Of a DNA stretch of 64,000 nt, positions 17,221 to 24,536 are shown piece after piece (position 1 is the first letter of the stretch; each line of letters begins with the position of its first letter). A program made the position numbers and the translations under genes. Source of the DNA: Nonomuraea gerenzanensis (GTDB lineage: Bacteria; Actinomycetota; Actinomycetes; Streptosporangiales; Streptosporangiaceae); the NCBI RefSeq assembly GCF_020215645.1, contig NZ_CP084058.1, forward strand, positions 5,208,001-5,272,000, read 5' to 3'. Under the pieces are notes generated by a model. The model was given only the letters and a program-made list of their open reading frames with translations, was not told the origin of the DNA and made no database searches.

Positions 17221-17272
17221 GCCCCGCCAGGCCCCGCTGCCGCACCATCGTGACAGCGGGACCTGGCGGGGC
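17221..17272. terminator. Bidirectional terminator
   Basis: A long GC-rich hairpin (17221-17239 with 17254-17272, one mismatch or bulge) lies between the convergent transferase and membrane-protein genes. There is no strong T run. Confidence 0.7.
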
Positions 17273-17279
17273 TGCGCCG

Positions 17280-17741
17280 TCACGAGCGCGTGACGGCCGG
17301 GGCGCGGCGGGGGCGCCGGCCGTACAGGAACCACAGGATGGCCGCGGCGGCGGCCAGCAGCAGCACGCGGAACATCCACTCGCCGGAGCCGCCGGGCCCG
17401 TACACCCTGGCGGGCGCGCCGACGTCCACGGCGGGCACGGCCAGACCGGCCCGGTGCGTGGCACGGTCGCTGCCGTACAGCTCGACACCGCGCAGCAGGA
17501 CCGTCCCGTCGGCGGAGCTGAAGTCACCGGTCCACACGCACGACTCGTGACCGGGATGCCGCAGGCAGCTCAGCTCACGCGGCACGAACCGTCCCGCCTC
17601 GCCCTGCGCGAACGCGGCCCGCAGCACCGTACCGGCGTCCTGCGCCCCCAGATAGACCAGCAGCCCCGCGAAGAGAGTGAGCACCACGGAGAAGCCGGAC
17701 ACCCGGGCACGCCTGCCCGCCGCCGTCCCCGACGCGGTCAC
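17280..17741 (-). CDS. Small two-helix membrane protein
   Basis: A 153-residue protein with one membrane helix near the N-terminus (VVLTLFAGLLVYLGAQ) and one near the C-terminus (FRVLLLAAAAAILWFLYG), followed by a basic tail. The part between, about 85 residues, would lie outside and holds two cysteines (ELSCLRHPGHESCVW) that could pair. No family is recognised. GTG 17739-17741 overlaps the stop of the upstream gene (GTGA), so the two are expressed together. Confidence 0.65.
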   Translation of the reverse strand: MTASGTAAGRRARVSGFSVVLTLFAGLLVYLGAQDAGTVLRAAFAQGEAGRFVPRELSCLRHPGHESCVWTGDFSSADGTVLLRGVELYGSDRATHRAGLAVPAVDVGAPARVYGPGGSGEWMFRVLLLAAAAAILWFLYGRRPRRAPAVTRS

Positions 17742-18280
17742 CAGCTGGGCGCCACGGCGCAGGTGCAGCGCATGCCGGCACCTTCGGACACGCGCGGACG
17801 CCGATGCAGCAGCACCGCCACCACCATCGGCGCGAACACCAGCGCGTTGTAGAACAGGTGCAGCTCCATCCGCGGCACCAGGAGCTGGATGAGGCTCGTC
17901 GGCGCGGGCCGGCCCAGCAGGTTCGCCCCCGCCAGCGCCTGGACGAGCAGCAGCAGGTGCTCCAGGTGATGCCACACCTGGATGCCGAGCGAGACGTTCC
18001 ACCACGTACGCGACCTGCCGACGAACCCGCTCCGCAACATGATGAGCCCGGTCAGCATCAGCAACGCGTACCCGTAGTGCATCCACTCCGATGAGATCAG
18101 CCACGGGAAGGGCACGCCGAGCAGGCCACGCGCCTCCTTCAGCGGCCAGCCCAGCGCGTAGACCTGCACCGCCTGCGCGAGGTGCTCGCCCCAGTGGGCG
18201 ACCACCACGACCATGAACGCCGTGAGCGCGGCCTTGTGGTGGCGCGCGTTGAGACCGGCGGGCAGCGTTTCCGTGCGCAT
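17738..18280 (-). CDS. Polytopic membrane protein
   Basis: A 180-residue integral membrane protein with about four helices: ALTAFMVVVVAHWGEHLAQ, YGYALLMLTGLIML, a middle segment around HHLEHLLLLVQALAG, and FYNALVFAPMVVAVLL. Several His residues sit in or beside helices (AHWGEH, WHHLEH, MELH), a pattern seen in metal- or haem-binding membrane proteins, but no known family is recognised. It is cotranscribed with the following two-helix membrane protein. ATG 18278-18280 is the natural start. Confidence 0.65.
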   Translation of the reverse strand: MRTETLPAGLNARHHKAALTAFMVVVVAHWGEHLAQAVQVYALGWPLKEARGLLGVPFPWLISSEWMHYGYALLMLTGLIMLRSGFVGRSRTWWNVSLGIQVWHHLEHLLLLVQALAGANLLGRPAPTSLIQLLVPRMELHLFYNALVFAPMVVAVLLHRRPRVSEGAGMRCTCAVAPSW

Positions 18281-18346
18281 GCCTGTACCTCGATTCCGAC
18301 CTGGGAGTTTTCCCTCAGCCTGAATCGAGGCACGGAACGCGGCATC

Positions 18347-18994
18347 TCAGAACGTGCGCAGTTGCACGAGCAACTGCTTGGTGGTCAGCGTGACCCCGCA
18401 GGAGCCGGCCACGAAGCGGAGCGTCTGCAGGTGGTCGGCGGCGGTGCGGTCGGCGATGGCGTCGGCCACGATGTAGGGCTGGATGTCGTGGGTGAAGGCG
18501 TCGAGCGCCGTCGCCAGCACGCCGGCGTGCGCGTACACGCCCGCGATGAGAAGCTGGTCGCGGCCGGACTCGCGCATCCGCCACAGCAGCGTGGAGTCGT
18601 GGAAGGCGCTGTAACGCTTCTTGGCGATGAGCCAGTCGTGCGGCCTGGGGGCCACGCAGTCGGGGAAGCGCCGCTGAGCCGCGTCCAGCCGGGGGCCGCG
18701 CTCCTCCTGGAAGTCCCTGAGCAGGCCCTGCTGCTGCTCGCTCATCAGCCCCGGCTGCGCCGCGTACGCGACGGGGACGCGCCAGCGCGTGCACTGCTCG
18801 CGCAGCTCGGCGACGTTGCTCAACAGGTCGCGCAGCGGGGCCTCGCCGTGCGGGAAGGCGTCCAGCACGCTGTTGCGCATGTCGAGCAACAGGAGCACGG
18901 CACGCCGCGGGTCGGGCGTCCACGGTGGAGTGTTCTCGGGAAGCTCTCCCGTGTCCGGCATCGGATAAGGCTCGAATTCCGCAACAATCGTCAT
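18347..18994 (-). CDS. Isochorismatase-family hydrolase
   Basis: A 215-residue cysteine-hydrolase-fold protein of the isochorismatase (PhzD/EntB N-terminal) type. Asp in LLLLDMRN and Lys in AKKRYSAFHDSTL match the catalytic positions. The place of the catalytic Cys in nicotinamidase-like members reads GVYAHAGV, with no Cys, as in true isochorismatases. These convert isochorismate or its amino analogue to a dihydro-aromatic acid and pyruvate. It may supply an aromatic precursor together with the CoA ligase and prephenate dehydrogenase of this region. It has no carrier domain. Confidence 0.85.
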   Translation of the reverse strand: MTIVAEFEPYPMPDTGELPENTPPWTPDPRRAVLLLLDMRNSVLDAFPHGEAPLRDLLSNVAELREQCTRWRVPVAYAAQPGLMSEQQQGLLRDFQEERGPRLDAAQRRFPDCVAPRPHDWLIAKKRYSAFHDSTLLWRMRESGRDQLLIAGVYAHAGVLATALDAFTHDIQPYIVADAIADRTAADHLQTLRFVAGSCGVTLTTKQLLVQLRTF

Positions 18995-19065
18995 GTCAGC
19001 TCACCCGTAGAAATCTCGGCTTTCCATCATGATCGCCTCAAGTGCATTGTCGCGGAAGGGTGGTA

Positions 19066-19095
19066 CGGCGGCAGGAAGCTGCCTTCCTGTCGCCG
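19066..19095. other. Strong hairpin of uncertain role
   Basis: Arms of 13 bases (19066-19078 and 19083-19095, one mismatch) with a four-base loop lie between the isochorismatase gene and a tiny downstream-reading gene. It could end the minus-strand transcript of the 30-residue peptide, but no U tract follows on that strand. Confidence 0.5.
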
Positions 19096-19126
19096 TTTCT
19101 TGCCAGCCCGGCATTTTCTCACCGGC

Positions 19127-19219
19127 CTAGAACGGTAGCTTCTTGCCGGACGGCGTGCGCAGGTCGAGCTGGGTGGGCGCGGGCTTCTTGGTGGGCTTGG
19201 AAACGCGAATACGTCGCAT
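19127..19219 (-). CDS. 30-residue basic peptide, unknown
   Basis: A possible tiny gene: ATG 19217-19219 opens a 30-codon frame with many Lys/Arg and Pro in the first half (VSKPTKKPAPTQ) and ending SGKKLPF. The hairpin just downstream and the lack of any other gene in the 390-bp gap make it plausible. A RiPP precursor for the YcaO protein 6 kb away is conceivable, but it lacks the Cys/Ser/Thr-rich core expected for azoles. It may equally be chance. Confidence 0.35.
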   Translation of the reverse strand: MRRIRVSKPTKKPAPTQLDLRTPSGKKLPF

Positions 19220-19385
19220 GATGAACTCCGTTCGGATTCCCCTGCCTGCGACGGTAACCGCTTGCCGGAATTCCCGGTTCTCGTGCCGTGCCCAGCGCCG
19301 AGGAGAGCAATTTCGGAGATGTCCGCGCGGGCGCGGAGTGCGAGCCTCGTTGACGACGGGCACGCCGGCCCGACGAGGAGGCGCG

Positions 19386-20537
19386 ATGCTGAGGCTGCCG
19401 ACTCCCAGCGGAGCGGAGCTCGTCGCCCGCGCGGCGGATCTGGCGCGGGCCCTGCGCGGCAAGGCCGCCCCGGCCGGGCGCGACGGCGCCCCGCACGCGG
19501 AGACCCTGGAGGCGATGACGCTGGCGGGCGTGTTCCGGCTGTGCGTGCCCGCGCGCTTCGGCGGCTACGAGGCGGACGCGGGCACCGTGGCCGCGGTCGC
19601 CGCCGAGCTGGCCGGGGCCGACGGCGCCGTGTCGTGGGCGGCCGCCGCCTCGTGGAGCGCGGCGTGGGCCTGCGCGATGTTCCCCGAGCAGGCGCAGGAG
19701 GACGTGTTCCGCACCGCGGACGTCCGCATGTGCGGCACCCTGCGGCCCACCGCGATGGCCTTCGAGACCGGCGACGGCATCGAGATCAACGGCAGGTGGG
19801 GGCAGATCGCCGGCGCGGCGCACAGCCAGTGGCAGCTCATCGCCGCGATGCGCGTGGGCGCCGACGGCCGGCCCACCCACGTCCTGGCCCTGGCCAGGAC
19901 GTCCGACCTGAAGCTGGTGGACGGCTGGGACGCCCCTGGGCTGCGCGGCTGCGGCGGCGCCGGCACGGTCGCCGACCACCTCTTCGTCCCGGCCCACCGC
20001 GTGCTGCCCCTGCGTGAGGCCCTGCGCGGCTCCGCCTCACGCGCCCCGCTCGTGCCCTTCGCCTCCGTCTGCGCGGCCGGCGCGGCACTCGGCCTCGCCC
20101 GTGCCGCCCGGGAGGCGTTCGCCGAGCGCGTCACGTACGGCAGGCTCGCCGACACCGACTACGAGAGCCGCGCCGCCGCCCCGATGACGCACCTGCGGGT
20201 CGCCGACGCCACGATGCAGATCGACGAAGCCGAGTTCCACACCCGCCGCCTGGCCGCGCTCGTGGACGGCAAGAGCGCGCGGGCCCAGGAGTGGAGCCTG
20301 GCGGAGCGCGCCAGGGCGCGGGCGGAGGCGGGCGAGGTGTGCAGGCTCGCCCGGCAGGCGGCCGACACGCTGGCGGCGGCGGGCGACGAGACCTCGATCC
20401 GCGACGACGAGCCCCTCCACCGCATCGCCCGCGACCTCGCCACCCTGTCCCTGCACAGCCTGACCCACCCGGCGACGGGCGCCGAACTGTACGGCCGCAC
20501 TTTGTGCGGCCTGCCGCCTCACACGCTGTACGTCTGA
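19386..20537 (+). CDS. Acyl-CoA dehydrogenase-like flavin monooxygenase
   Basis: A 383-residue protein of the acyl-CoA dehydrogenase fold, in the branch that includes reduced-flavin-dependent aromatic hydroxylases and oxidases of actinomycete pathways. The N-terminal helical part has FRLCVPARFGGYEADAGT, the middle beta region GIEINGRWGQIAGAAHSQW, and the C-terminal helices end in LHSLTHPATGAELYGRTLCG. The acyl-CoA dehydrogenase catalytic Glu is not obvious, which favours a monooxygenase that uses flavin from the reductase at 2264-2794. Its 3' end overlaps that of the prephenate dehydrogenase gene by 19 bases, tail to tail. Confidence 0.75.
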   Translation: MLRLPTPSGAELVARAADLARALRGKAAPAGRDGAPHAETLEAMTLAGVFRLCVPARFGGYEADAGTVAAVAAELAGADGAVSWAAAASWSAAWACAMFPEQAQEDVFRTADVRMCGTLRPTAMAFETGDGIEINGRWGQIAGAAHSQWQLIAAMRVGADGRPTHVLALARTSDLKLVDGWDAPGLRGCGGAGTVADHLFVPAHRVLPLREALRGSASRAPLVPFASVCAAGAALGLARAAREAFAERVTYGRLADTDYESRAAAPMTHLRVADATMQIDEAEFHTRRLAALVDGKSARAQEWSLAERARARAEAGEVCRLARQAADTLAAAGDETSIRDDEPLHRIARDLATLSLHSLTHPATGAELYGRTLCGLPPHTLYV

Positions 20538-21523
20538 GGCGCGGGATCCTGCCTGCGCCGTACGGGCGGACGCGGGGCACCGCTCGCACCCGGCCAGGAC
20601 CTGACGATGCGGGAACGTCCCGCGTTGCCGGCCCCCAGCACGTCGGTCAGCGCCGCCAGCCGCGCCGGGTCACCCGAGCGCAGCGCCGCCACCACCGAGT
20701 CGAGGTCACCGGCGACGGCCTCCAGCACGTCGGCGACGGGCTCGGCGTTGTGCTCCAGGATGTCGCACCACAGCCCGGACGGCCCGCCCGCCACGCGCGT
20801 GACGTCCAGCAGCCCCCGCCCGGCGAGGATCAGCGCCGCCTCACCCGCCCCGGCGAACCGGGCCGCCAGCGTCGAGGACACCACGTGCGGGGCATGCGAC
20901 ACCGCGGCGGCGGCCCGGTCGTGATCCTCGGCCCCCATCGCCACCACCCGCGCGCCGCACGCGCTCACCAGCGTGGTCACGGCGCGCACGGCGTGCGGCG
21001 ACAGCGCCGGATGGTGACACACCGCCCACGGCCGCCCCTCGAACAGGTCGGCACTCGCGGCTCCCGGCCCGGACGACTCGCGCCCGGCCATCGGGTGCCC
21101 GGGCACGAAGCTCCCCAGGTCACACCCCGCAGCCTCGGCCTCCGCGAGCAGCCGCGCCTTGACGCTGGCCACGTCCGTGTAGAGCACCCCGAGGCCGCGC
21201 GCCTGCGCCCAGCGCAACATCGGCACGACGGCGGACGGCGGCGTGGCGATCACCACCACATCAGCGGGCCCCGACCCCCAAGGCACTCCCACACCCGCCT
21301 CTTGCGTAACGCCTCCGTCCGAAGCCGCACCCGCCGGCAGCGGCACCCCCGCACCCCGGCTCACGGCCGTCGCCACCGCACGCGGATCGCGGTCGGCGAG
21401 CGCCACGCGGACCCCGGCCCGGCGCAGGGCGAGCCCCACCGACGTGCCGATCAACCCGCACCCGATCACCGTGACCTTGCGCACCGCCCACCCGGGCGTC
21501 GTTGAGGTGCCAGATCCTGACAT
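20519..21523 (-). CDS. tyrA: Prephenate dehydrogenase
   Basis: A 334-residue TyrA-type enzyme: N-terminal NAD site VTVIGCGLIGTSVGLAL, then the catalytic-region motifs VPGHPMAGRESSGP and AVSHAPHVVSS. It oxidatively decarboxylates prephenate to 4-hydroxyphenylpyruvate, a tyrosine precursor. No ACT domain is present and the protein is slightly long because of a Gly/Ala-rich insert (about residues 60-85). Its place here suggests dedicated supply of a tyrosine-derived unit, although a housekeeping role cannot be excluded. A tandem repeat lies just upstream of its start. Confidence 0.88.
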   Translation of the reverse strand: MSGSGTSTTPGWAVRKVTVIGCGLIGTSVGLALRRAGVRVALADRDPRAVATAVSRGAGVPLPAGAASDGGVTQEAGVGVPWGSGPADVVVIATPPSAVVPMLRWAQARGLGVLYTDVASVKARLLAEAEAAGCDLGSFVPGHPMAGRESSGPGAASADLFEGRPWAVCHHPALSPHAVRAVTTLVSACGARVVAMGAEDHDRAAAAVSHAPHVVSSTLAARFAGAGEAALILAGRGLLDVTRVAGGPSGLWCDILEHNAEPVADVLEAVAGDLDSVVAALRSGDPARLAALTDVLGAGNAGRSRIVRSWPGASGAPRPPVRRRQDPAPQTYSV

Positions 21524-21543
21524 GGCAGTGCCTTCCCTGACGA

Positions 21544-21622
21544 GGCCTTCACGTTGACGTGGCCTTCACACTGGCGCGGCCTTCACGCTGGCGTGGCCTT
21601 CACGCTGGCGCGGCCTTCACGC
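21544..21622. repeat. Five-copy 17-bp tandem repeat
   Basis: The block ggccttcac recurs at 21544, 21561, 21578, 21595 and 21612, exactly every 17 bases, with units alternating ggcgc and ggcgt. It lies just upstream of the tyrA start and could affect its promoter or be neutral slippage. Confidence 0.85.
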
Positions 21623-21753
21623 TCCCGACCATGGTGCGCGCCCGCCCCACCGCCGGGCAGCGCCCCACCAGGTCCCCTTGCTGCACGGGCACGGCACCTT
21701 CCTGCCACGCCAGGCCAGGGTCCGCGTCCCGCACCCCTGCCTACGCTCGCGGC

Positions 21754-22581
21754 ATGTCCTTCCACGAACTGCTGACCAGACCCGTCAGGGCCCCCGACCG
21801 CGTCATCCGCTTCGGCCCGCACCCCGACCAGGTCATCGACGTCCACCTCCCACCCCGGGAGACCGCGCCCGCGGTGGTCCTGCTGCACGGGGGCTTCTGG
21901 CTGTCGCAGTACGACAGGTCGCACACCCGCCCCATGGCCACCGCACTGGCGGACCTCGGGCACCGCGTGTACGTCCCGGAGTACCGCAGGCTGGGTCAGG
22001 AGGGCGGCGGCTACCCGGGCACCTTCGACGACGTGGCCACCGCGATCGACCTCGTCGCCGCCGAGCGGCGGGGCCGTGGCGGGGTCACCGTGGTGGGCCA
22101 CTCGGCGGGCGGGCACCTGGCCCTCTGGTCGGCCCTGCGGCACCGCCTGCCGGCCTCCTGCCCGTGGCGCGGCGAGCCCGCCGTGGAGGCGGTGGTGGCC
22201 CTGGCGGCCCTGTCCGACCTGGGAGCGGCGTTCACCTCAGGGCTCGGCGGGGGAGCGGCGGCGCGCCTGGTGCACGGCCGCGCGGAGCTGACCGGCCTCC
22301 TCGATCCGGTACGGCTGCTGCCCCTCGCCCCCACGACCCGCGTCGCCCTCGTGCACGGCACCCGGGACCGGCTCGTGCCCGTGGAGATGAGCCGCAGGTT
22401 CGCCGCCCGCGCGGCCGTCGCGCTCACCGAGATCGAGGACGCCGGGCACTTCGCCCTCATCGACCCGCTCTCCGCCGCGTGGCCCGCGGTGATCCGCGCC
22501 CTCACCCCATCGGGCGGTGGCAGGAAGCGGTCACCGGCCTGCACCTTGCTGGCCGCCCGCACCCCCTTCTCCCGGGCCTGA
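21754..22581 (+). CDS. Alpha/beta-hydrolase
   Basis: A 275-residue alpha/beta-hydrolase of the esterase / kynurenine-formamidase-like group. The oxyanion motif is LLHGGFW, the nucleophile elbow is VVGHSAGGH (Ser near residue 112), the Asp is likely in HGTRDRLVPVE and the His in EDAGHFALI. It is cytoplasmic and would cleave an ester or amide. Upstream on the same strand are only repeats, so it starts its own unit and may run on into the AhpD-like gene 49 bases downstream. The substrate is unknown. Confidence 0.85.
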   Translation: MSFHELLTRPVRAPDRVIRFGPHPDQVIDVHLPPRETAPAVVLLHGGFWLSQYDRSHTRPMATALADLGHRVYVPEYRRLGQEGGGYPGTFDDVATAIDLVAAERRGRGGVTVVGHSAGGHLALWSALRHRLPASCPWRGEPAVEAVVALAALSDLGAAFTSGLGGGAAARLVHGRAELTGLLDPVRLLPLAPTTRVALVHGTRDRLVPVEMSRRFAARAAVALTEIEDAGHFALIDPLSAAWPAVIRALTPSGGGRKRSPACTLLAARTPFSRA

Positions 22582-22630
22582 TCGCCGCACACTGAAAAGG
22601 CCGGACACTACCGAGAACGAAGGGTACAAA

Positions 22631-23275
22631 ATGACCAACGTCACCTTTCTGGATAACCGCAATACCGCGAATTGGCCGCCGCGCTGGGAGGAATTCGTCA
22701 ACCACGCCGGCGGCAGAACCGCTCACATCACGTTACATTCGGACGAACCGGGAATCCGCGGCCTGTTCCGCTACCGCCCGGAGGCCGCGCAGCCGCTGAA
22801 CCTGCTGTCCGAGGTGCTCCTGTGCGGTGACGGCACGCTGACCAGAGGCGAGCGCGAGCTGATCGCGGCCTACGTGTCGTCGCTCAACCGCTGCCGCTTC
22901 TGCTACCACACCCACGCCGCCTTCGCCGCCGTCCGCGTCCCCGGTGGCATGGAACTGGTCGATCAGGTACGCGCCGACCCCGAGACCGCCCCCGTCCCCG
23001 GCAAGCTCAAGGCCCTGCTGGCGATCGCGGCGGCGGTGCAGCGCGGCGGCCAGGAGGTCACGCCCGAGCACGTGGCCGCGGCCAGGCGGGAAGGGGCCAC
23101 GGACGACGAGATCCACGACACGGTGCTGATCGCGGCGGCGTTCTGCATGTACAACCGCTACGTGGACGGCCTGGCGACGCTGGCCTGCGACGACCCCGAG
23201 CACTACGCGGAGCGGGCCCGGCTGACCAGCGGCTACGTGGCCACCTGGAACGACGCCCTGCGGGAGGCCTCCTGA
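22631..23275 (+). CDS. Peroxidase-related AhpD-like protein, copy 1
   Basis: A 214-residue CMD/AhpD-fold protein of the peroxidase-related group. The redox motif is NRCRFCYHTHAAF (CxxC-x3-H pattern); the flanking GERELIAAYVSSLN and HDTVLIAAAFCMYNRYVDGLAT are characteristic. Such proteins use the CxxC pair to reduce peroxides, but many have no known substrate. It is a clear paralogue of the gene at 23973-24536, from which it differs mainly by a 40-residue N-terminal extension. ATG 22631 follows an AACGAAGGG ribosome site. Confidence 0.8.
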   Translation: MTNVTFLDNRNTANWPPRWEEFVNHAGGRTAHITLHSDEPGIRGLFRYRPEAAQPLNLLSEVLLCGDGTLTRGERELIAAYVSSLNRCRFCYHTHAAFAAVRVPGGMELVDQVRADPETAPVPGKLKALLAIAAAVQRGGQEVTPEHVAAARREGATDDEIHDTVLIAAAFCMYNRYVDGLATLACDDPEHYAERARLTSGYVATWNDALREAS

Positions 23276-23280
23276 ACGGC

Positions 23281-23352
23281 CACGGCCGAGCCCGCCACGG
23301 CCGAGCCCGTCACGGCCGAGCCCGTCACGGCCGAGCCCACCACGGCCGAGCA
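23281..23352. repeat. Five-copy 15-bp tandem repeat
   Basis: A 15-bp unit beginning cacggccgagcccg repeats at 23281, 23296, 23311, 23326 and 23341, directly after the AhpD-like gene. It encodes nothing and is probably slippage. Confidence 0.9.
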
Positions 23353-23392
23353 CGGCGCGGACCCCGTACAGGCGCCCGCGCCTCACCGCCCG

Positions 23393-23785
23393 TCAGGCGA
23401 AGAACTCATCCACGGAGTAGGGATCGTACGGATAGCTCGTCCGCTCGCTGATCCTGCCACCGCTCAACCGGAAGAGCTGCAGGCCATGGTCGTTGAGGGT
23501 GCGCCCGTCCCGTTCACCGCGGATCGACAGCACGGCGGCCACGCGGTCCCCGCCGGCGAGGAAGTCCTCCGGCTCCAGCCGCAGCCCGCCGGAGGCGGCC
23601 TCGGCCAGCCGGGACAGGTAGCCGAGCACCTCCTCCTTGCCCCGGTAGTCCCTGGCCATCGGGCCGCGGCCGGGGACGTGGAAGACCACGTCGTCGGTGA
23701 GCAGATCTCGCAGGACGTCCAAGTCGCCCTTGGCGAGAGCGTCGTAGAAACCGCTGGCGACAGTGATGTGGGAATGTTCGGTCAT
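23393..23785 (-). CDS. SnoaL/NTF2-like protein
   Basis: A 130-residue protein with the SnoaL/NTF2-like cone fold: VASGFYDALAKGDLDVLRDLLTDDVVFHVPG at the start is spread over helices 1-3 and the first strand, and the end contains the typical YDPYSVDEFF. Members include polyketide cyclases, small isomerases and binding proteins. Without conserved catalytic residues to compare, the reaction is unknown. It is divergent from the second AhpD-like gene and lies inside the metabolite-type region. Confidence 0.75.
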   Translation of the reverse strand: MTEHSHITVASGFYDALAKGDLDVLRDLLTDDVVFHVPGRGPMARDYRGKEEVLGYLSRLAEAASGGLRLEPEDFLAGGDRVAAVLSIRGERDGRTLNDHGLQLFRLSGGRISERTSYPYDPYSVDEFFA

Positions 23786-23972
23786 GGAGTTCCGTCCCAT
23801 CGCAAACAGGGCTGATGAGCCGTTCGCGACCTTACGCTGCGTAGATCCACAAAACAAGAAGACGTCCGAAATATGCTCATAAATGAGGAAAAGAGGACAT
23901 TGACAGTGGATGAGCGACGACCCGATCATGCAGGAGGTGACCGACCGGATCGGCCGAAAATGAGGAGCATTA
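23786..23972. promoter_or_regulatory. Divergent promoter region
   Basis: This 187-bp, relatively AT-rich region separates the SnoaL-like gene and the second AhpD-like gene. It should hold both promoters. No clear operator was recognised. Confidence 0.4.
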
Positions 23973-24536
23973 ATGCCCCATATCCCCATCGATTCTGGTG
24001 AGCCCGGAATTCGCGGCCTCTTCGCCTTCCGCCCCGAGACGGCGGGACCGCTGAACGCCCTGGCCGAGACGCTGCTGCGCGGCGACAACACGCTCACGCG
24101 CGGCGAACGGGAGCTGATCGCCACCTACGTGTCGAACCTCAACGAGTGCCGCTTCTGCACCGCCTCGCACGCCGCGTTCGCCGCCGCCCAGCTGCCCGGC
24201 GGCATGGACCTGGTCGACCGGGTCCGCGCGGGCACGGCGGGCACCGAGATCTCGCCGAAGCTCACCGCCCTGCTGGCGATCGCCGCCGCCGTGCAGCGCA
24301 GCGGCCGCGAGGTCACCGGTGACCTCGTGGCGGCTGCCAGGGCAGAGGGCGCCACCGACCAGGAGATCCACGACACGGTGCTGATCGCGGCGGCGTTCTG
24401 CATGTTCAACCGGTACGTGGACGGCCTGGCCACGCACGCCCCCGACGACCCGGCCGGCTACGCCGCCGCGGCCGAGCGCGTCGTGCGGTACGGCTACGGC
24501 CACCCCGCCCCGCAGCAGGCGGGACACGCCGGGTGA
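23973..24536 (+). CDS. Peroxidase-related AhpD-like protein, copy 2
   Basis: A 187-residue paralogue of the protein at 22631-23275. The redox motif NECRFCTASHAAF keeps CxxC and His, and GERELIATYVSNLN and HDTVLIAAAFCMFNRYVDGLAT are nearly identical between copies. The N-terminal extension of copy 1 is missing. The two probably arose by local duplication, with the SnoaL-like gene now between them. Its stop overlaps the GTG start of the next FAD enzyme, so these two are coupled. GAGGAG at 23962-23967 supports the start. Confidence 0.8.
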   Translation: MPHIPIDSGEPGIRGLFAFRPETAGPLNALAETLLRGDNTLTRGERELIATYVSNLNECRFCTASHAAFAAAQLPGGMDLVDRVRAGTAGTEISPKLTALLAIAAAVQRSGREVTGDLVAAARAEGATDQEIHDTVLIAAAFCMFNRYVDGLATHAPDDPAGYAAAAERVVRYGYGHPAPQQAGHAG

